A stretch of DNA of 49,291 bases from Bacteroidales bacterium. Lineage in GTDB: Bacteria > Bacteroidota > Bacteroidia > Bacteroidales > UBA3824. The notes beneath the pieces are model-generated. The model saw nothing but the letters and a program-made list of their open reading frames with translations. It had not been told where the DNA came from and did not search any database. Made by a program: the position numbers and the translations under genes. Below are positions 16,979-26,110 of this stretch, piece after piece. Numbering within the stretch: position 1 is the stretch's first letter; every line of letters starts with the position of its first letter. The stretch is taken from positions 1 through 49,291 of the forward strand of contig JAGCVU010000188.1 of the NCBI GenBank assembly GCA_017962175.1. The letters are read 5' to 3'.

Positions 16979-17935
16979 TTATTCCTCCGCCACAGCTATT
17001 ATATTATATCTAACCACAAAAAGGTAGAGTATTCCGGCAAGCATAATTATTTTGGCAAGGGTAGACACAAAATGAATTTCTTTTTTGCTATTCATAGTCA
17101 TAACCTTGTAAATCAAAAACAAAAGCGGCAGCACCAATGCCACTCCAAAATAAACTGCCGAAAGAGTGTCGCCAAGAAATGTGTGCCAAACCACTACCAA
17201 TGCAGCTATGGTGGCAACAATAAGCACCGACGAAACTATTTTTGAAGCCGTTACGCCAATGACTGCGGGCACAGTGTTGCGACCAATTTCGCGATCACCG
17301 TCAACATCTTCGATGTCTTTTATAATCTCGCGAAAAAGGGTGGTTACAAATGCAAACAACGCAAAGCCCAACGCCCAATAAAACAATATGTTGAGGTCGA
17401 GCAATCCGTTTACAACATTTTCGTTGCCTACTGCAATTTGTCCCGGGATCTCGTATGCCACAGGCAAAAGTGGAACCATGCTGGTAAGGAAAGCCACTAT
17501 CACATTACCCAAAAGAAACATTTTTTTGTAGGTAGACGAATAAAACCACAATAATCCCGACACAAAGGGGAAAAACAATGCAAACAACCACACTCCTATT
17601 CTGAGCGAAACCACAGCACCCAACACGCACGCAGCAATATTGAGTCCGAGATGCCAAGCAAGAGCATTGCCACGGCTTACATCATTGCCAATAACCACAT
17701 TGTCGGGACGATTTATCATATCCGACTTGGTGTCGAAATAATCATTTATAATGTATCCTCCGGCAGCCAACATCACTGTAGCAGCAGTAAGAAACACAAA
17801 ATCGAGAACCGTAAAGGTAGGCTCAAGTTCGTAAAGAGTAAGAATCGGGTGCACAAGACACCAATTGATTAGCACCTGCAAAAGCAATATCATCAGCAGG
17901 TTTTTTATTCTTATTATTTTAAAAAATGCATTCAT
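16979..17935 (-). CDS. UbiA-family prenyltransferase
   Basis: A 318-residue membrane protein with eight or nine hydrophobic segments. The first aspartate motif, NDYFDTKSDMINRPD (about residues 64-78), and the second, DIEDVDGDREIGRN (about 203-216), bind the Mg-diphosphate of the prenyl donor. Bacteroidetes members are usually annotated as geranylgeranylglycerol-phosphate geranylgeranyltransferase, an assignment borrowed from archaea. A quinone or other lipid acceptor is equally possible. It overlaps the DUF2520 gene by four bases (ATGA) and ends against the stop of the convergent gene. Confidence 0.85.
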   Translation of the reverse strand: MNAFFKIIRIKNLLMILLLQVLINWCLVHPILTLYELEPTFTVLDFVFLTAATVMLAAGGYIINDYFDTKSDMINRPDNVVIGNDVSRGNALAWHLGLNIAACVLGAVVSLRIGVWLFALFFPFVSGLLWFYSSTYKKMFLLGNVIVAFLTSMVPLLPVAYEIPGQIAVGNENVVNGLLDLNILFYWALGFALFAFVTTLFREIIKDIEDVDGDREIGRNTVPAVIGVTASKIVSSVLIVATIAALVVVWHTFLGDTLSAVYFGVALVLPLLFLIYKVMTMNSKKEIHFVSTLAKIIMLAGILYLFVVRYNIIAVAEE

Positions 17936-18732
17936 TGTTGTGATTCTGAGGGGGTTAATCCATCTTTGTAATTTTTGGCAAACTCAATTATGCTGTCGCT
18001 TACAAAGCTATAAATTTTTTTCAAATTTGGATACTGATTTAGCATTTCGAGATGATAATTCATAATGCGGGTGTCGTTTCGTACCGCAGGACCGCTTTGG
18101 CAAAGTACCGGGTCGTTGGTCAAAGCCTTGCGCACAGTTTCGTGAATGAGCGGTTCAAGAAGTGCAAAATCCACATTATCCTTGGTCATAAGCATTTTTG
18201 ACACCGAAATCATATGATTGGAAAAATTGCACGCAAACACCGCGCTTAAGTGAAGAATACGCCGCTGAGCCGAACTCATTTCCCTAACATCGCCCGAAAG
18301 CGAACCGGCAACCATCATTATTTTTTGCATAGTAATTTCGTCGCTACTCTCCACAAGTAGAGGCACTTGGGCAAAATCCACCGACACACCCTTGGTAAAT
18401 GTTTGCACGGGATAAATCACTCCACATTTTTTGAAAAAACGTTTAAGCACATTAATGTCGGTAGTGCCGCTTGTATGGAGCACCAGATGTTGGGTTTTCA
18501 GGGCGGCGGCGGCTGGCACAATGCCATTGTCGGCAGTTACTATAAAGTAGACATCGGCATAAGGGGTGATTTTATCTAATTCAAACACCGGCACTACTCC
18601 AAAGGCATTGCTTATAGCACGCACATTGGCAATAGTACGTCCGTAAACGCCCACAACGTTGTGTCCCGATTTTTGCAAAGCCGGTATTAGGCTCCAAGCC
18701 ACGTTGCCAGTTCCAAATACAAAAATATTCAT
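17932..18732 (-). CDS. Rossmann-fold/DUF2520 oxidoreductase-like protein
   Basis: A 266-residue protein with an N-terminal NAD(P)-binding fold of the F420/NADP oxidoreductase type (FVFGTGNVAWSLIPALQKSG, residues 4-23) and a C-terminal DUF2520 helical domain (HLSAVFACNFSNHMISVS, about 166-183). The layout is like 6-phosphogluconate or pyrroline-5-carboxylate reductases, but the substrate is unknown. It is translationally coupled to the UbiA gene. In other Bacteroidetes this pair often flanks a KdsC-like phosphatase and Maf; here both are missing and the two genes overlap directly. Confidence 0.83.
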   Translation of the reverse strand: MNIFVFGTGNVAWSLIPALQKSGHNVVGVYGRTIANVRAISNAFGVVPVFELDKITPYADVYFIVTADNGIVPAAAALKTQHLVLHTSGTTDINVLKRFFKKCGVIYPVQTFTKGVSVDFAQVPLLVESSDEITMQKIMMVAGSLSGDVREMSSAQRRILHLSAVFACNFSNHMISVSKMLMTKDNVDFALLEPLIHETVRKALTNDPVLCQSGPAVRNDTRIMNYHLEMLNQYPNLKKIYSFVSDSIIEFAKNYKDGLTPSESQQ

Positions 18733-18759
18733 CGCACAATTTTATTTTTTAATAATATG

Positions 18760-18789
18760 CAAAGGTTGATAATTATTTTTATTTTGCAA
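18760..18789 (-). promoter_or_regulatory. Promoter of the DUF2520-UbiA unit
   Basis: On the minus strand TTG (18789-18787) is followed after 19 bases by AACCTTTG (18767-18760), one base off TAnnTTTG. This gives a leader of about 20 bases before the ATG at 18732. It lies in the gap divergent to the aroE-aroK gene. Confidence 0.42.
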
Positions 18790-18827
18790 GTTTTTTTTGC
18801 AATTTTGCACAAAAAAATAGAAAAAAT

Positions 18828-20132
18828 ATGTCTACAAAATTATTGGCGGTAACAGGAAACCCTGTTTTGCATAGTTTAAGTCCCGTACTTATGAACGGAG
18901 CTATCGATGCACAAGGTTCCGACTACAGATATTTTCGACTTACAGCACAATCGGCAGGCGAGGCAATTATGGTATTTAAAATGTTGCAAATGAGCGGAAT
19001 GAATGTAACAGCTCCGTTTAAACAAGACGTTATACCATACCTCAACCATCTTACCGACAACGCCCAAAAAGCCGGAGCGGTCAACTGCGTTTTTGTACGC
19101 AACGGTCAACTTTGGGGCGACAATACCGACATCACCGGCGTGGAACTCTCCATTAGGCAGCATCCAGAATTTCTCAAAGACGGCAAAATGCTTGTAATAG
19201 GCAGTGGAGGCGCAGCTCAAGGCGTGATTATCGCCGGACAAAATCTCGGTGTAGAAGTGTCGGTGGTAGCCCGCAATCAAGAAGCATTGGCAAAACTCAA
19301 AGATCAATTTGGTGTTAAGGTATTTTCACTCAACGATATCAATACACTCGTAAAACAATACAAAATAATAGTTCAGGCACTTCCTTCGGGAGTAAAAGCT
19401 TTTGACCCAGAAATACTTACATCAGACTGTCTGATACTCGATGCCAACTACAAAGATTCGGTGTTTGAACCGTTTATCCAAAAAATTGGCTTCAAATTTC
19501 TTTCAGGCAAAGATTGGCTTGTGCATCAAGCAGTTCCGGGATTTGAATTGTTTACCGGAGACAAAACCACTGCCCAAATTATGTACAATGCCTTAGACCG
19601 TTACAAATTTGAATACAAAGGACGCATAGCTCTCACAGGATTTATGGGCGTGGGCAAAACCACTTCGGGCAAGATTCTCGCCAAACTCACAGGCTATCGT
19701 TTTGTAGATATGGACGATGAAATTGAAGCCCAAGAGGGAATGAAAATAACCGAAATTTTCAAAACCAAGGGCGAAGATTATTTCCGCAAAGTAGAAACCG
19801 AAATGCTAAAACGCTATGCCGGAGAACAAAATATCATACTATCGTGCGGAGGAGGCACAGTAAAAAATCCAGTAAATCAAGCCGTGCTCAAATCCGATTT
19901 TGTTACCGTATGGCTTTATGCATCAGCCAAATACTGTATCAATGGTTTGGATATTTCAAACCGTCCGCTGCTGCAATGCGACAATCCGCTTGCTGCCGCC
20001 GAAAAAATGCTCGCCGAGCGAATACCATTCTACGCCTCTTGCGCCTACGCATTGGTGTGCGTTGAAAATTTAGAAACCGAACAAATCGCAAACAAAGTTT
20101 ATGAACAAATTAGTAGAACCTTCGGAATATAG
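18828..20132 (+). CDS. aroE-aroK: Shikimate dehydrogenase-shikimate kinase fusion
   Basis: A 434-residue two-domain enzyme for consecutive steps of the shikimate pathway. Residues 1-255 are AroE: NPVLHSLSPVLMNGAI, catalytic Lys in NVTAPFKQD (about 65), Asp in DNTDITG (about 101), the NADP loop VIGSGGAAQG and the late HQAVPGFELFTG. Residues 262-434 are AroK: P-loop GFMGVGKTTSG, DMDDEIE, FRKVETE, SCGGGT and the lid NRPLL. All key residues of both domains are present, and no stop or frameshift separates them. aroA begins 32 bases before this gene ends, so the three activities are made from one coupled unit. Confidence 0.93.
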   Translation: MSTKLLAVTGNPVLHSLSPVLMNGAIDAQGSDYRYFRLTAQSAGEAIMVFKMLQMSGMNVTAPFKQDVIPYLNHLTDNAQKAGAVNCVFVRNGQLWGDNTDITGVELSIRQHPEFLKDGKMLVIGSGGAAQGVIIAGQNLGVEVSVVARNQEALAKLKDQFGVKVFSLNDINTLVKQYKIIVQALPSGVKAFDPEILTSDCLILDANYKDSVFEPFIQKIGFKFLSGKDWLVHQAVPGFELFTGDKTTAQIMYNALDRYKFEYKGRIALTGFMGVGKTTSGKILAKLTGYRFVDMDDEIEAQEGMKITEIFKTKGEDYFRKVETEMLKRYAGEQNIILSCGGGTVKNPVNQAVLKSDFVTVWLYASAKYCINGLDISNRPLLQCDNPLAAAEKMLAERIPFYASCAYALVCVENLETEQIANKVYEQISRTFGI

Positions 20133-21342
20133 GGCGGAATTTACAATTCCCTCGTCAAAAAGTTATATGCAAAGAGCTGTGGCACTGGCTATTCTCGCCA
20201 ACGGCAAAACAGTGTTGCACAATCCCGATTTCAGCAACGATTCGTTGGCAATCATTGAGATAGCCCGCAAACTCGGTTGCAGCGTGCTCAATAGCACCGA
20301 CCGCGTAGAAATTAAACCATTTAAAACAATAAAAGCCAACAACTTATCTGTAGGTGAGGCTGGTCTTGGATTAAGACTTTTTACGCCGGTTTGTTGTCTT
20401 TTTAATACCGACATAACCATCGGCGGATACGGCACACTGCTAAACCGTCCGATGTCGATGATGGAAAAACCCCTTGCCGACCTTGGTGCTAAAGTAAAAA
20501 CCACCAACGGATACATTCCAATCAGTATTTCGGGCAAAATGACCGGCGGCGAAACCGAAATCGACGGCAGCGAAAGTTCTCAGTTTCTCACAGGATTGCT
20601 CACCGCATTGCCATTAGCCGAAAAAGACTCTATTATAAAGGTGAAAAACCTAAAGAGCATACCATATGTAGAAATGACTCTCGACATCATACGACGTTTT
20701 GGCGGCGAAATCACCAATCAAGATTACAAGGTGTTTGCCATCAAGGGCGGACAAAAATATCACGGTATAGATTACACCGTTGAGGGCGACTGGAGTAGTG
20801 CCGCAGGACATCTTGTAGCAGGAGCTATCGCCGGAAGCGCCACCATATTCGGACTCAATCCTGCTTCACTGCAAGCCGACAAAGCCATCATCAATGTGCT
20901 TATGAATTGCGGCGCTCATATCGAAATTGATTCCGACAAAATAACAGTGTCGAAAAAAGACCTCATCCCATTTCGTTTTGATGCTACCGATTGTCCCGAC
21001 TTGTTTCCAGTGGTGGCTAGTCTCGCTTCGCAATGCAACGGAGTATCTATTATCAAAGGTATCTCACGATTAGCTCACAAAGAGAGCAACCGAGCTCTTT
21101 CAATAAAAGAAGAATTTGAAAAATTAGGCATAATCATCGACCTTTCGGGCGACAATATGATAATTCACGGAGGAATAATCTCCGGCGGACACGTTAACAG
21201 TCACAAAGACCACCGAATGGCTATGGCAATGGCTATTGCAGGTCTTACAGCCAAAGACCCCGTTCAAATCGACGACGCTGAAGCTGTGAGCAAATCGTAT
21301 CCAAAATTTTGGGATCATTTTTATATGTCGATAAAAAAATAA
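20101..21342 (+). CDS. aroA: 3-Phosphoshikimate 1-carboxyvinyltransferase (EPSP synthase)
   Basis: A 413-residue enzyme joining PEP to shikimate 3-phosphate. Visible motifs are PSSKSYMQRAVALA (about 18-31), YGTLLNRPM (about 117-125), SSQFLTGLLTALPL, DCPDLFPVVASLA (with the catalytic Asp), ESNRALSIKEEFEKLG and HKDHRMAMAMAIAGL. The PEP loop reads GEAGLGLRLF where the well-studied form has GNAGTAMRPL, a substitution pattern seen in Bacteroidetes enzymes. The ATG at 20101 is the only one that keeps the N-terminal strand, so the 32-base overlap with the aroE-aroK fusion is real rather than a start error. Confidence 0.94.
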   Translation: MNKLVEPSEYRAEFTIPSSKSYMQRAVALAILANGKTVLHNPDFSNDSLAIIEIARKLGCSVLNSTDRVEIKPFKTIKANNLSVGEAGLGLRLFTPVCCLFNTDITIGGYGTLLNRPMSMMEKPLADLGAKVKTTNGYIPISISGKMTGGETEIDGSESSQFLTGLLTALPLAEKDSIIKVKNLKSIPYVEMTLDIIRRFGGEITNQDYKVFAIKGGQKYHGIDYTVEGDWSSAAGHLVAGAIAGSATIFGLNPASLQADKAIINVLMNCGAHIEIDSDKITVSKKDLIPFRFDATDCPDLFPVVASLASQCNGVSIIKGISRLAHKESNRALSIKEEFEKLGIIIDLSGDNMIIHGGIISGGHVNSHKDHRMAMAMAIAGLTAKDPVQIDDAEAVSKSYPKFWDHFYMSIKK

Positions 21343-21367
21343 TTACAATTTTTTTTGGAAAAAGTTA

Positions 21368-21375
21368 TATATTTG
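21368..21375 (+). promoter_or_regulatory. Possible -7 box for mrdA-rodA
   Basis: TATATTTG, an exact TAnnTTTG match, lies 33 bases upstream of the mrdA GTG start. The nearest TTG upstream is only about 10 bases away, so the -33 element is not convincing. Read-through from aroA is also possible. Confidence 0.35.
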
Positions 21376-21408
21376 TTTACCTTTATTGCAAGTTTTGAAT
21401 AGCCAAAA

Positions 21409-23271
21409 GTGAAACAGTATAATTCGCATAAGATATACAATATCAGTTTGATTTTCATAGCAATAATGCTGGCATATGTGGTAAAATTGTTCTTCATTCA
21501 AGTGATGGACTCTAAGTACAAAATGTCGGCAGAGAGCAATGTATTCCGACGTGTGGTTGACTATCCGGCTCGCGGATTGGTATTTGACCGCAACGAAAAA
21601 CTACTTGTATACAACGAATCATCTTACGACCTTGTAGCAGTGCCAAACAAAGTGCCGCCGTTTGACACCGCCGACCTTTGCAATATTCTCGGCATATCGG
21701 TAGAGGCATTCAAAGCAGAATTTCAAAAGGCTGTAAACTATGCTCCATACAAGGAAAGCGTTATCCATAAGCAGATTACAAAGCAACGCTACTCTTATTT
21801 GCAAGAGAAAATGTACAAATTCATAGGGTTCGACGTGCAAGAGCGTACCGCCCGCCGTTACGAGTACAACGGAGCGGCACACGTGCTCGGATATGTTCGC
21901 GAAGCCGACCAAAAATATATTGAGGCAAATCCCTACTACAAACCCGGCGACTATATCGGCGTGGCAGGAATCGAAAAATCTTACGAGGAAGTGCTTCGCG
22001 GCAAAAAAGGTCAAAAAATTTATGTGGTTGACGTTAGAAACCGTATTCAAGGTAGTTATATGGACGGCAAGCACGACACCGCTGCCGTGGTGGGCGACAA
22101 CATTATCTCCACACTCGACATCGACCTTCAAATGTACGGCGAACAACTTATGCGCAACAAGATTGGCAGCGTAGTGTGTATCGAACCCGAAACAGGCGAA
22201 ATTCTTGCTTTGGTAAGTTTACCCGGCTACGACCCTAACCTGCTGGTAGGTAGCGATTTGGCCATCAATTATCCCAAACTATTGCGCGAGAATTTTACCC
22301 CGATGTTTAACCGTGCCATTATGGCGTGCTATCCTCCCGGATCCACATTTAAGCCCATCAATGCGCTTGTAGGATTGCAAGAGGGCGTGATAACACCCAG
22401 TTCGGCGTTTCCTTGCAACGGAGGTTTCAGCATTGGTAGCCACGTGGTAAAATGTCACCATGCAGGAAGTCTCGACCTTGTGCCCGCCATTCAGCATTCG
22501 TGCAACGCATATTTCTGCTACGAATTTACCAAAATCATTGGCGACAAAAAATACCGACGTGCCGACAGCGCATATTCCAACTGGCGCAGAAGGGTTCAGA
22601 GTTTCGGCTTAGGTATCAAACTTGGTAGCGACCTTTCGCAAGAAAACAAAGGAATTATCTATACCAAAGACTATTACAACAAATTCTACGGTGAAGGACA
22701 CTGGAGTGCGTTTACCATCATTTCGCTCTCAATCGGTCAGGGCGAGTTGAGTTTTACGCCGTTGCAGATTTGCAACGCTTGCGCCACCATTGCCAACCGT
22801 GGATACTACATTATTCCTCACATTGTTAAGCACATAGAAGGTCGCGACACCATAGCCCACCGCCTTACCGTACGTCAGGAGACTGGTATCAACCCAAGCT
22901 ATTTTGAACCGGTAATCCAAGGTATGAGGGCTGTGTGCGAATATGGTACAGGACGCTCGGCGCAAGTGCCGGGAATTGCAGTTTGTGGCAAAACAGGTAC
23001 GGCACAGAACCCTCACGGCAAAGACCACTCTATTTTTGAAGCCTTTGCACCGATGGATCATCCAAAAATTGCCGTAGCGGTTTACGTTGAAAACGGCGGA
23101 TTCGGTGCCACATATGCCGCACCAATTGCAGGTCTTATGATTGAAAAATATCTCAAAGGCGAGGTTTCGCGCAAAGATGTGGAAAAACGCATGCTTGACG
23201 CCGACCTCATCGGACCACTTTTGCAAAACATGAAACAAGACTCAATTAAAAACGCAGCTAAACGACAATGA
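21409..23271 (+). CDS. mrdA: Penicillin-binding protein 2 (elongation transpeptidase)
   Basis: A 620-residue class B PBP that cross-links peptidoglycan during elongation. One N-terminal membrane anchor (about residues 10-29) leads into the dimerisation domain with RGLVFDRNEKLLVYN. The transpeptidase domain holds the active-site PPGSTFKPI (SxxK), HSCNAYF (SxN) and GKTGTAQNP (KTG). The start is GTG at 21409, giving the usual short cytoplasmic tail MKQYNSHK before the anchor; there is no earlier ATG. It overlaps rodA by four bases, and the two proteins form the RodA-PBP2 synthase. C-terminal residues are polar with no extra domain. Confidence 0.95.
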   Translation: MKQYNSHKIYNISLIFIAIMLAYVVKLFFIQVMDSKYKMSAESNVFRRVVDYPARGLVFDRNEKLLVYNESSYDLVAVPNKVPPFDTADLCNILGISVEAFKAEFQKAVNYAPYKESVIHKQITKQRYSYLQEKMYKFIGFDVQERTARRYEYNGAAHVLGYVREADQKYIEANPYYKPGDYIGVAGIEKSYEEVLRGKKGQKIYVVDVRNRIQGSYMDGKHDTAAVVGDNIISTLDIDLQMYGEQLMRNKIGSVVCIEPETGEILALVSLPGYDPNLLVGSDLAINYPKLLRENFTPMFNRAIMACYPPGSTFKPINALVGLQEGVITPSSAFPCNGGFSIGSHVVKCHHAGSLDLVPAIQHSCNAYFCYEFTKIIGDKKYRRADSAYSNWRRRVQSFGLGIKLGSDLSQENKGIIYTKDYYNKFYGEGHWSAFTIISLSIGQGELSFTPLQICNACATIANRGYYIIPHIVKHIEGRDTIAHRLTVRQETGINPSYFEPVIQGMRAVCEYGTGRSAQVPGIAVCGKTGTAQNPHGKDHSIFEAFAPMDHPKIAVAVYVENGGFGATYAAPIAGLMIEKYLKGEVSRKDVEKRMLDADLIGPLLQNMKQDSIKNAAKRQ

Positions 23272-24713
23272 AACACAGAGGAGGCAACATATTTCTTTCT
23301 ATCGACTGGATAACGGTGCTGATTTACACTGCGTTGGTTATACTCGGATGGATTAATATCTACTCAGCAGTATACGACGAAAGCCACAGTAGCATACTAT
23401 CAATGTCGCAACGATACGGCAAACAGTTAGTATGGATTGGAATTGCCTATGCCATCATCACCGTTGTAATGGCATTTCAAGCAAGGGCTTACTCCATATT
23501 TGCCTACATTGTGTACGGACTATTTATCATAGCGTTGATTTTAGTGCTAATAGTGGGCACCAAAACCAACGGTGCAAGGTCGTGGTTTGTGATAACCGAT
23601 TCAATTAAATTTCAGCCAGCCGAGTTTGCCAAGTTTGCCACGGCTCTTGCCATAGCCAAACTTATGAGCAGTTTCGACTTTGACATATCATCGTTTACGA
23701 TACCGTGCATCAAAAATATGATGAAGATTGCAGCCATAATATTGATGCCCGCCATGCTGATTCTTCTGCAGCCCGATATGGGTTCGGTGCTTGTATACGC
23801 AAGTATGATTTTTGTGATGTATCGCGAAGGTCTGCCGGGATATTTTCTTGCTTTGATAGTGCTCGCAATTGCGGTGTTTATTTCCACACTGTTGCATCCG
23901 TTGTGGGCTGTGATTGTTGGATTGCTGATTCTTGCCGAACTTATCTATTTTCTTCATCGTCAGGATATTGTGGAAACAGCCATCAGCACAGGTGTTATTG
24001 CAGTTTTATTTGGAGCATTGTGGGCTGGCAACCATTGGCTCATGCACGACAAATACGCCATCGACCGTCTACTGCTTGTATCGGTGTTTGTGGCATCGCT
24101 ATTGTTTTTAGTTTATGCCTATCTCAAGAAAAACACATCAATATTAGTAGGAATAGTGATACTTGCAGGTTCGCTGGTATTTATGTTTTCGGTCGACTAT
24201 ATTTTCCACAACATAATGACCCAACACCAGCAAACCCTTATCAATGTGTTTCTCGGAGTGGAAAACGACCCTCAAGGCACAGGCTACAATGTGGAACAGA
24301 GCAAGATAGCCATAGGTTCGGGCGGTCTCACCGGCAAAGGATTTTTGGAAGGAACACAAACCAAGTTTAACTTTGTGCCCGAACAAGCTACCGACTTTAT
24401 TTTCTGCACCGTGGGCGAAGAATGGGGATTTGTTGGCACCACATTTATTATTGCACTCTTTGTAACATTGATTATCAGGATAATGTGGCTTGCCGAACAG
24501 CAAAGATCTGCATTTTCAAGAATTTACGGATACTGTGTGGCGTCGATTCTATTTCTACACTTAGCCATCAATGTGGGCATGACCATAGGAATGGTGCCGG
24601 TGATAGGTATCCCGCTACCGTTTTTTAGTTACGGAGGCAGTTCGTTGTGGTCGTTTACAATACTGCTGTTTATATTTATAAGGCTTGATGCTTCGAGAGA
24701 CGAGCAGTTGTAG
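23268..24713 (+). CDS. rodA: Rod-shape SEDS glycosyltransferase RodA
   Basis: A 481-residue polytopic membrane protein that polymerises glycan strands with PBP2. Conserved SEDS stretches are FQPAEFAKFATALAIAK (about 111-127), LLQPDMGSVLVY (about 166-177) and the late IPLPFFSYGGSSLWSF (about 448-463). It is longer than E. coli RodA because of extra hydrophobic segments in the middle (about 190-310), as in other Bacteroidetes. It is translationally coupled to mrdA by ATGA. Five bases separate its stop from that of the convergent nadD, with no clear terminator. Confidence 0.95.
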   Translation: MKHRGGNIFLSIDWITVLIYTALVILGWINIYSAVYDESHSSILSMSQRYGKQLVWIGIAYAIITVVMAFQARAYSIFAYIVYGLFIIALILVLIVGTKTNGARSWFVITDSIKFQPAEFAKFATALAIAKLMSSFDFDISSFTIPCIKNMMKIAAIILMPAMLILLQPDMGSVLVYASMIFVMYREGLPGYFLALIVLAIAVFISTLLHPLWAVIVGLLILAELIYFLHRQDIVETAISTGVIAVLFGALWAGNHWLMHDKYAIDRLLLVSVFVASLLFLVYAYLKKNTSILVGIVILAGSLVFMFSVDYIFHNIMTQHQQTLINVFLGVENDPQGTGYNVEQSKIAIGSGGLTGKGFLEGTQTKFNFVPEQATDFIFCTVGEEWGFVGTTFIIALFVTLIIRIMWLAEQQRSAFSRIYGYCVASILFLHLAINVGMTIGMVPVIGIPLPFFSYGGSSLWSFTILLFIFIRLDASRDEQL

Positions 24714-24718
24714 CGTCA

Positions 24719-25294
24719 CTACTTTTTGTAAAAATTCATTTCATCTACATACTCCCAAACCTTAGGAGGCATATAGAAACGCACATCTTTGCCGTTGGCA
24801 ATGGATTCGCGGATAAATGTGCTAGAAACCTCAATAAGTGGTGCGTCAACGATATGGACGTTGGGATAATTGGCAAAATCGCCCACAGGACAATCCTTGC
24901 GTGGGAATATCAAAATATGATAATTGTCAATAATTTGCTGAGCGTTTTTCCAACGAGGAAAACGTTCTACATTGTCGCTGCCAATAATCAAGCAAAACTC
25001 CTTGTTGGGATATTTCTCTTTGAGATATGTAAGCGTGTCGATAGTATACGACGGTTTAGGAAGACTAAACTCCACATCGCAAGCACGAAATTTCTTAAAA
25101 TCATCAACGGCACGATGCACAAGTTCAAGCCGCTGATAATCCGGCAGCAATGATTTTTTTTCTTTAAAAGGATTTTGAGGACTGATAACAAACCACAACT
25201 CGCCGATGTCGCCATACTCCACAAGGTAGTTGGCGAGCATCAGGTGTCCGTTGTGAATCGGATTGAACGAGCCGAAATAAAGTCCGGTCAACAT
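24719..25294 (-). CDS. nadD: Nicotinate-nucleotide adenylyltransferase
   Basis: A 191-residue enzyme adenylating nicotinate mononucleotide in NAD synthesis. The nucleotidyltransferase motif GSFNPIHNGHL (residues 8-18) and the C-terminal SSTFIRESI (about 157-165) are intact, with the family IIGSDNVERFPRW between them. It follows a secreted protein gene after 5 bases and is probably co-transcribed with it. Length is typical. Confidence 0.94.
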   Translation of the reverse strand: MLTGLYFGSFNPIHNGHLMLANYLVEYGDIGELWFVISPQNPFKEKKSLLPDYQRLELVHRAVDDFKKFRACDVEFSLPKPSYTIDTLTYLKEKYPNKEFCLIIGSDNVERFPRWKNAQQIIDNYHILIFPRKDCPVGDFANYPNVHIVDAPLIEVSSTFIRESIANGKDVRFYMPPKVWEYVDEMNFYKK

Positions 25295-25299
25295 TCAGA

Positions 25300-25944
25300 T
25301 TATTCGTTTTGACGATAGATAGATTTTGCTTTCTCAGCCCAGATATTACCGTCAACTGCGATGCCTTGTTTTTCATCTTCGTAGTTGGCAAATGGTCCGA
25401 TAGAGAGCAACTTAAATGAGATACCCTCGAAGAGAGCGTTCTTAAACTGATCGTAAGATCCCGACGAAACGGCTGCAGGGCTGTGTGCAAACTCGTAAGC
25501 ACCTATGCGTTTGAGTTCGTTAAATGAAACCTGAAACCAGTAAAGTTCGCGAGGAATTTCGCCCTGAGGTATACCGGTAACTTTGTCGATGTTCTTTTTG
25601 TAAAAAATGGTGGCGTTGTCGGCCTGAAGCTTGCAAGGGAACGGACCAATCACAATACGTTTTCTTGCCACGCCTTTCCAAACAGCCTTTTCAAAAACCT
25701 TTTTGGAACCAGAAGAAACTTTAGATGCGCCCGAAATAATCTCAATGTCGCGTTTTTTGGGGTCGATTTTGATCTGAATATCAAACCACCAAAGAATGTC
25801 GGGGTCGGTGTCTTCCAATACGTCAACAGGCTGCTGAGGAGCTGCGCTGAGGTTCTTTTTGGGATGTCCGCCTTTGGCCGAAGCATTGATACAAAATGCG
25901 GAGAGAACCGCCATAATGATCAGAAGTAAAGATATTTTTTTCAT
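25300..25944 (-). CDS. Exported protein of unknown function
   Basis: A 214-residue protein with a signal peptide (MKKISLLLIIMAVLSAFCINASA). The mature part looks like two related beta-rich halves: one contains SGASKVSSGSKKVFEKAVWKG and the other SPAAVSSGSYDQFKNALFEG, each followed by a short strand ending in IGPF. This points to an internal duplication. I know no named family for it. I prefer the ATG at 25944 because it starts the signal peptide; an ATG at 25983 adds 13 polar residues. nadD follows 5 bases downstream. Confidence 0.75.
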   Translation of the reverse strand: MKKISLLLIIMAVLSAFCINASAKGGHPKKNLSAAPQQPVDVLEDTDPDILWWFDIQIKIDPKKRDIEIISGASKVSSGSKKVFEKAVWKGVARKRIVIGPFPCKLQADNATIFYKKNIDKVTGIPQGEIPRELYWFQVSFNELKRIGAYEFAHSPAAVSSGSYDQFKNALFEGISFKLLSIGPFANYEDEKQGIAVDGNIWAEKAKSIYRQNE

Positions 25945-26069
25945 AGTGTTGTATTTTTCGTTGTTAACTCTGTTGTAAAACAAATTTTATACCATATAGT
26001 TAAAATTTACAGAAGACAAAGTTACCAAAAATTTTTATCATTTTTATTAATTCGTAACAAAAAAATTAA

Positions 26070-26077
26070 TATATTTG
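26070..26077 (+). promoter_or_regulatory. -7 box for the putative lipoprotein gene
   Basis: TATATTTG, an exact TAnnTTTG match, ends 33 bases before the ATG at 26111. No TTTG is found 19-21 bases upstream, so only this half of the promoter is supported. Confidence 0.42.
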
Positions 26078-26110
26078 CTATGTAAAACAAAAACTCAAAA
26101 ACACAAGAAG

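Noticed and set aside
23705..24370. Open frame of 221 codons inside rodA
   Set aside because: It is an alternative frame of rodA, rich in Cys, Ser, Arg and His as frame-shadows are. rodA itself is intact with its SEDS motifs.
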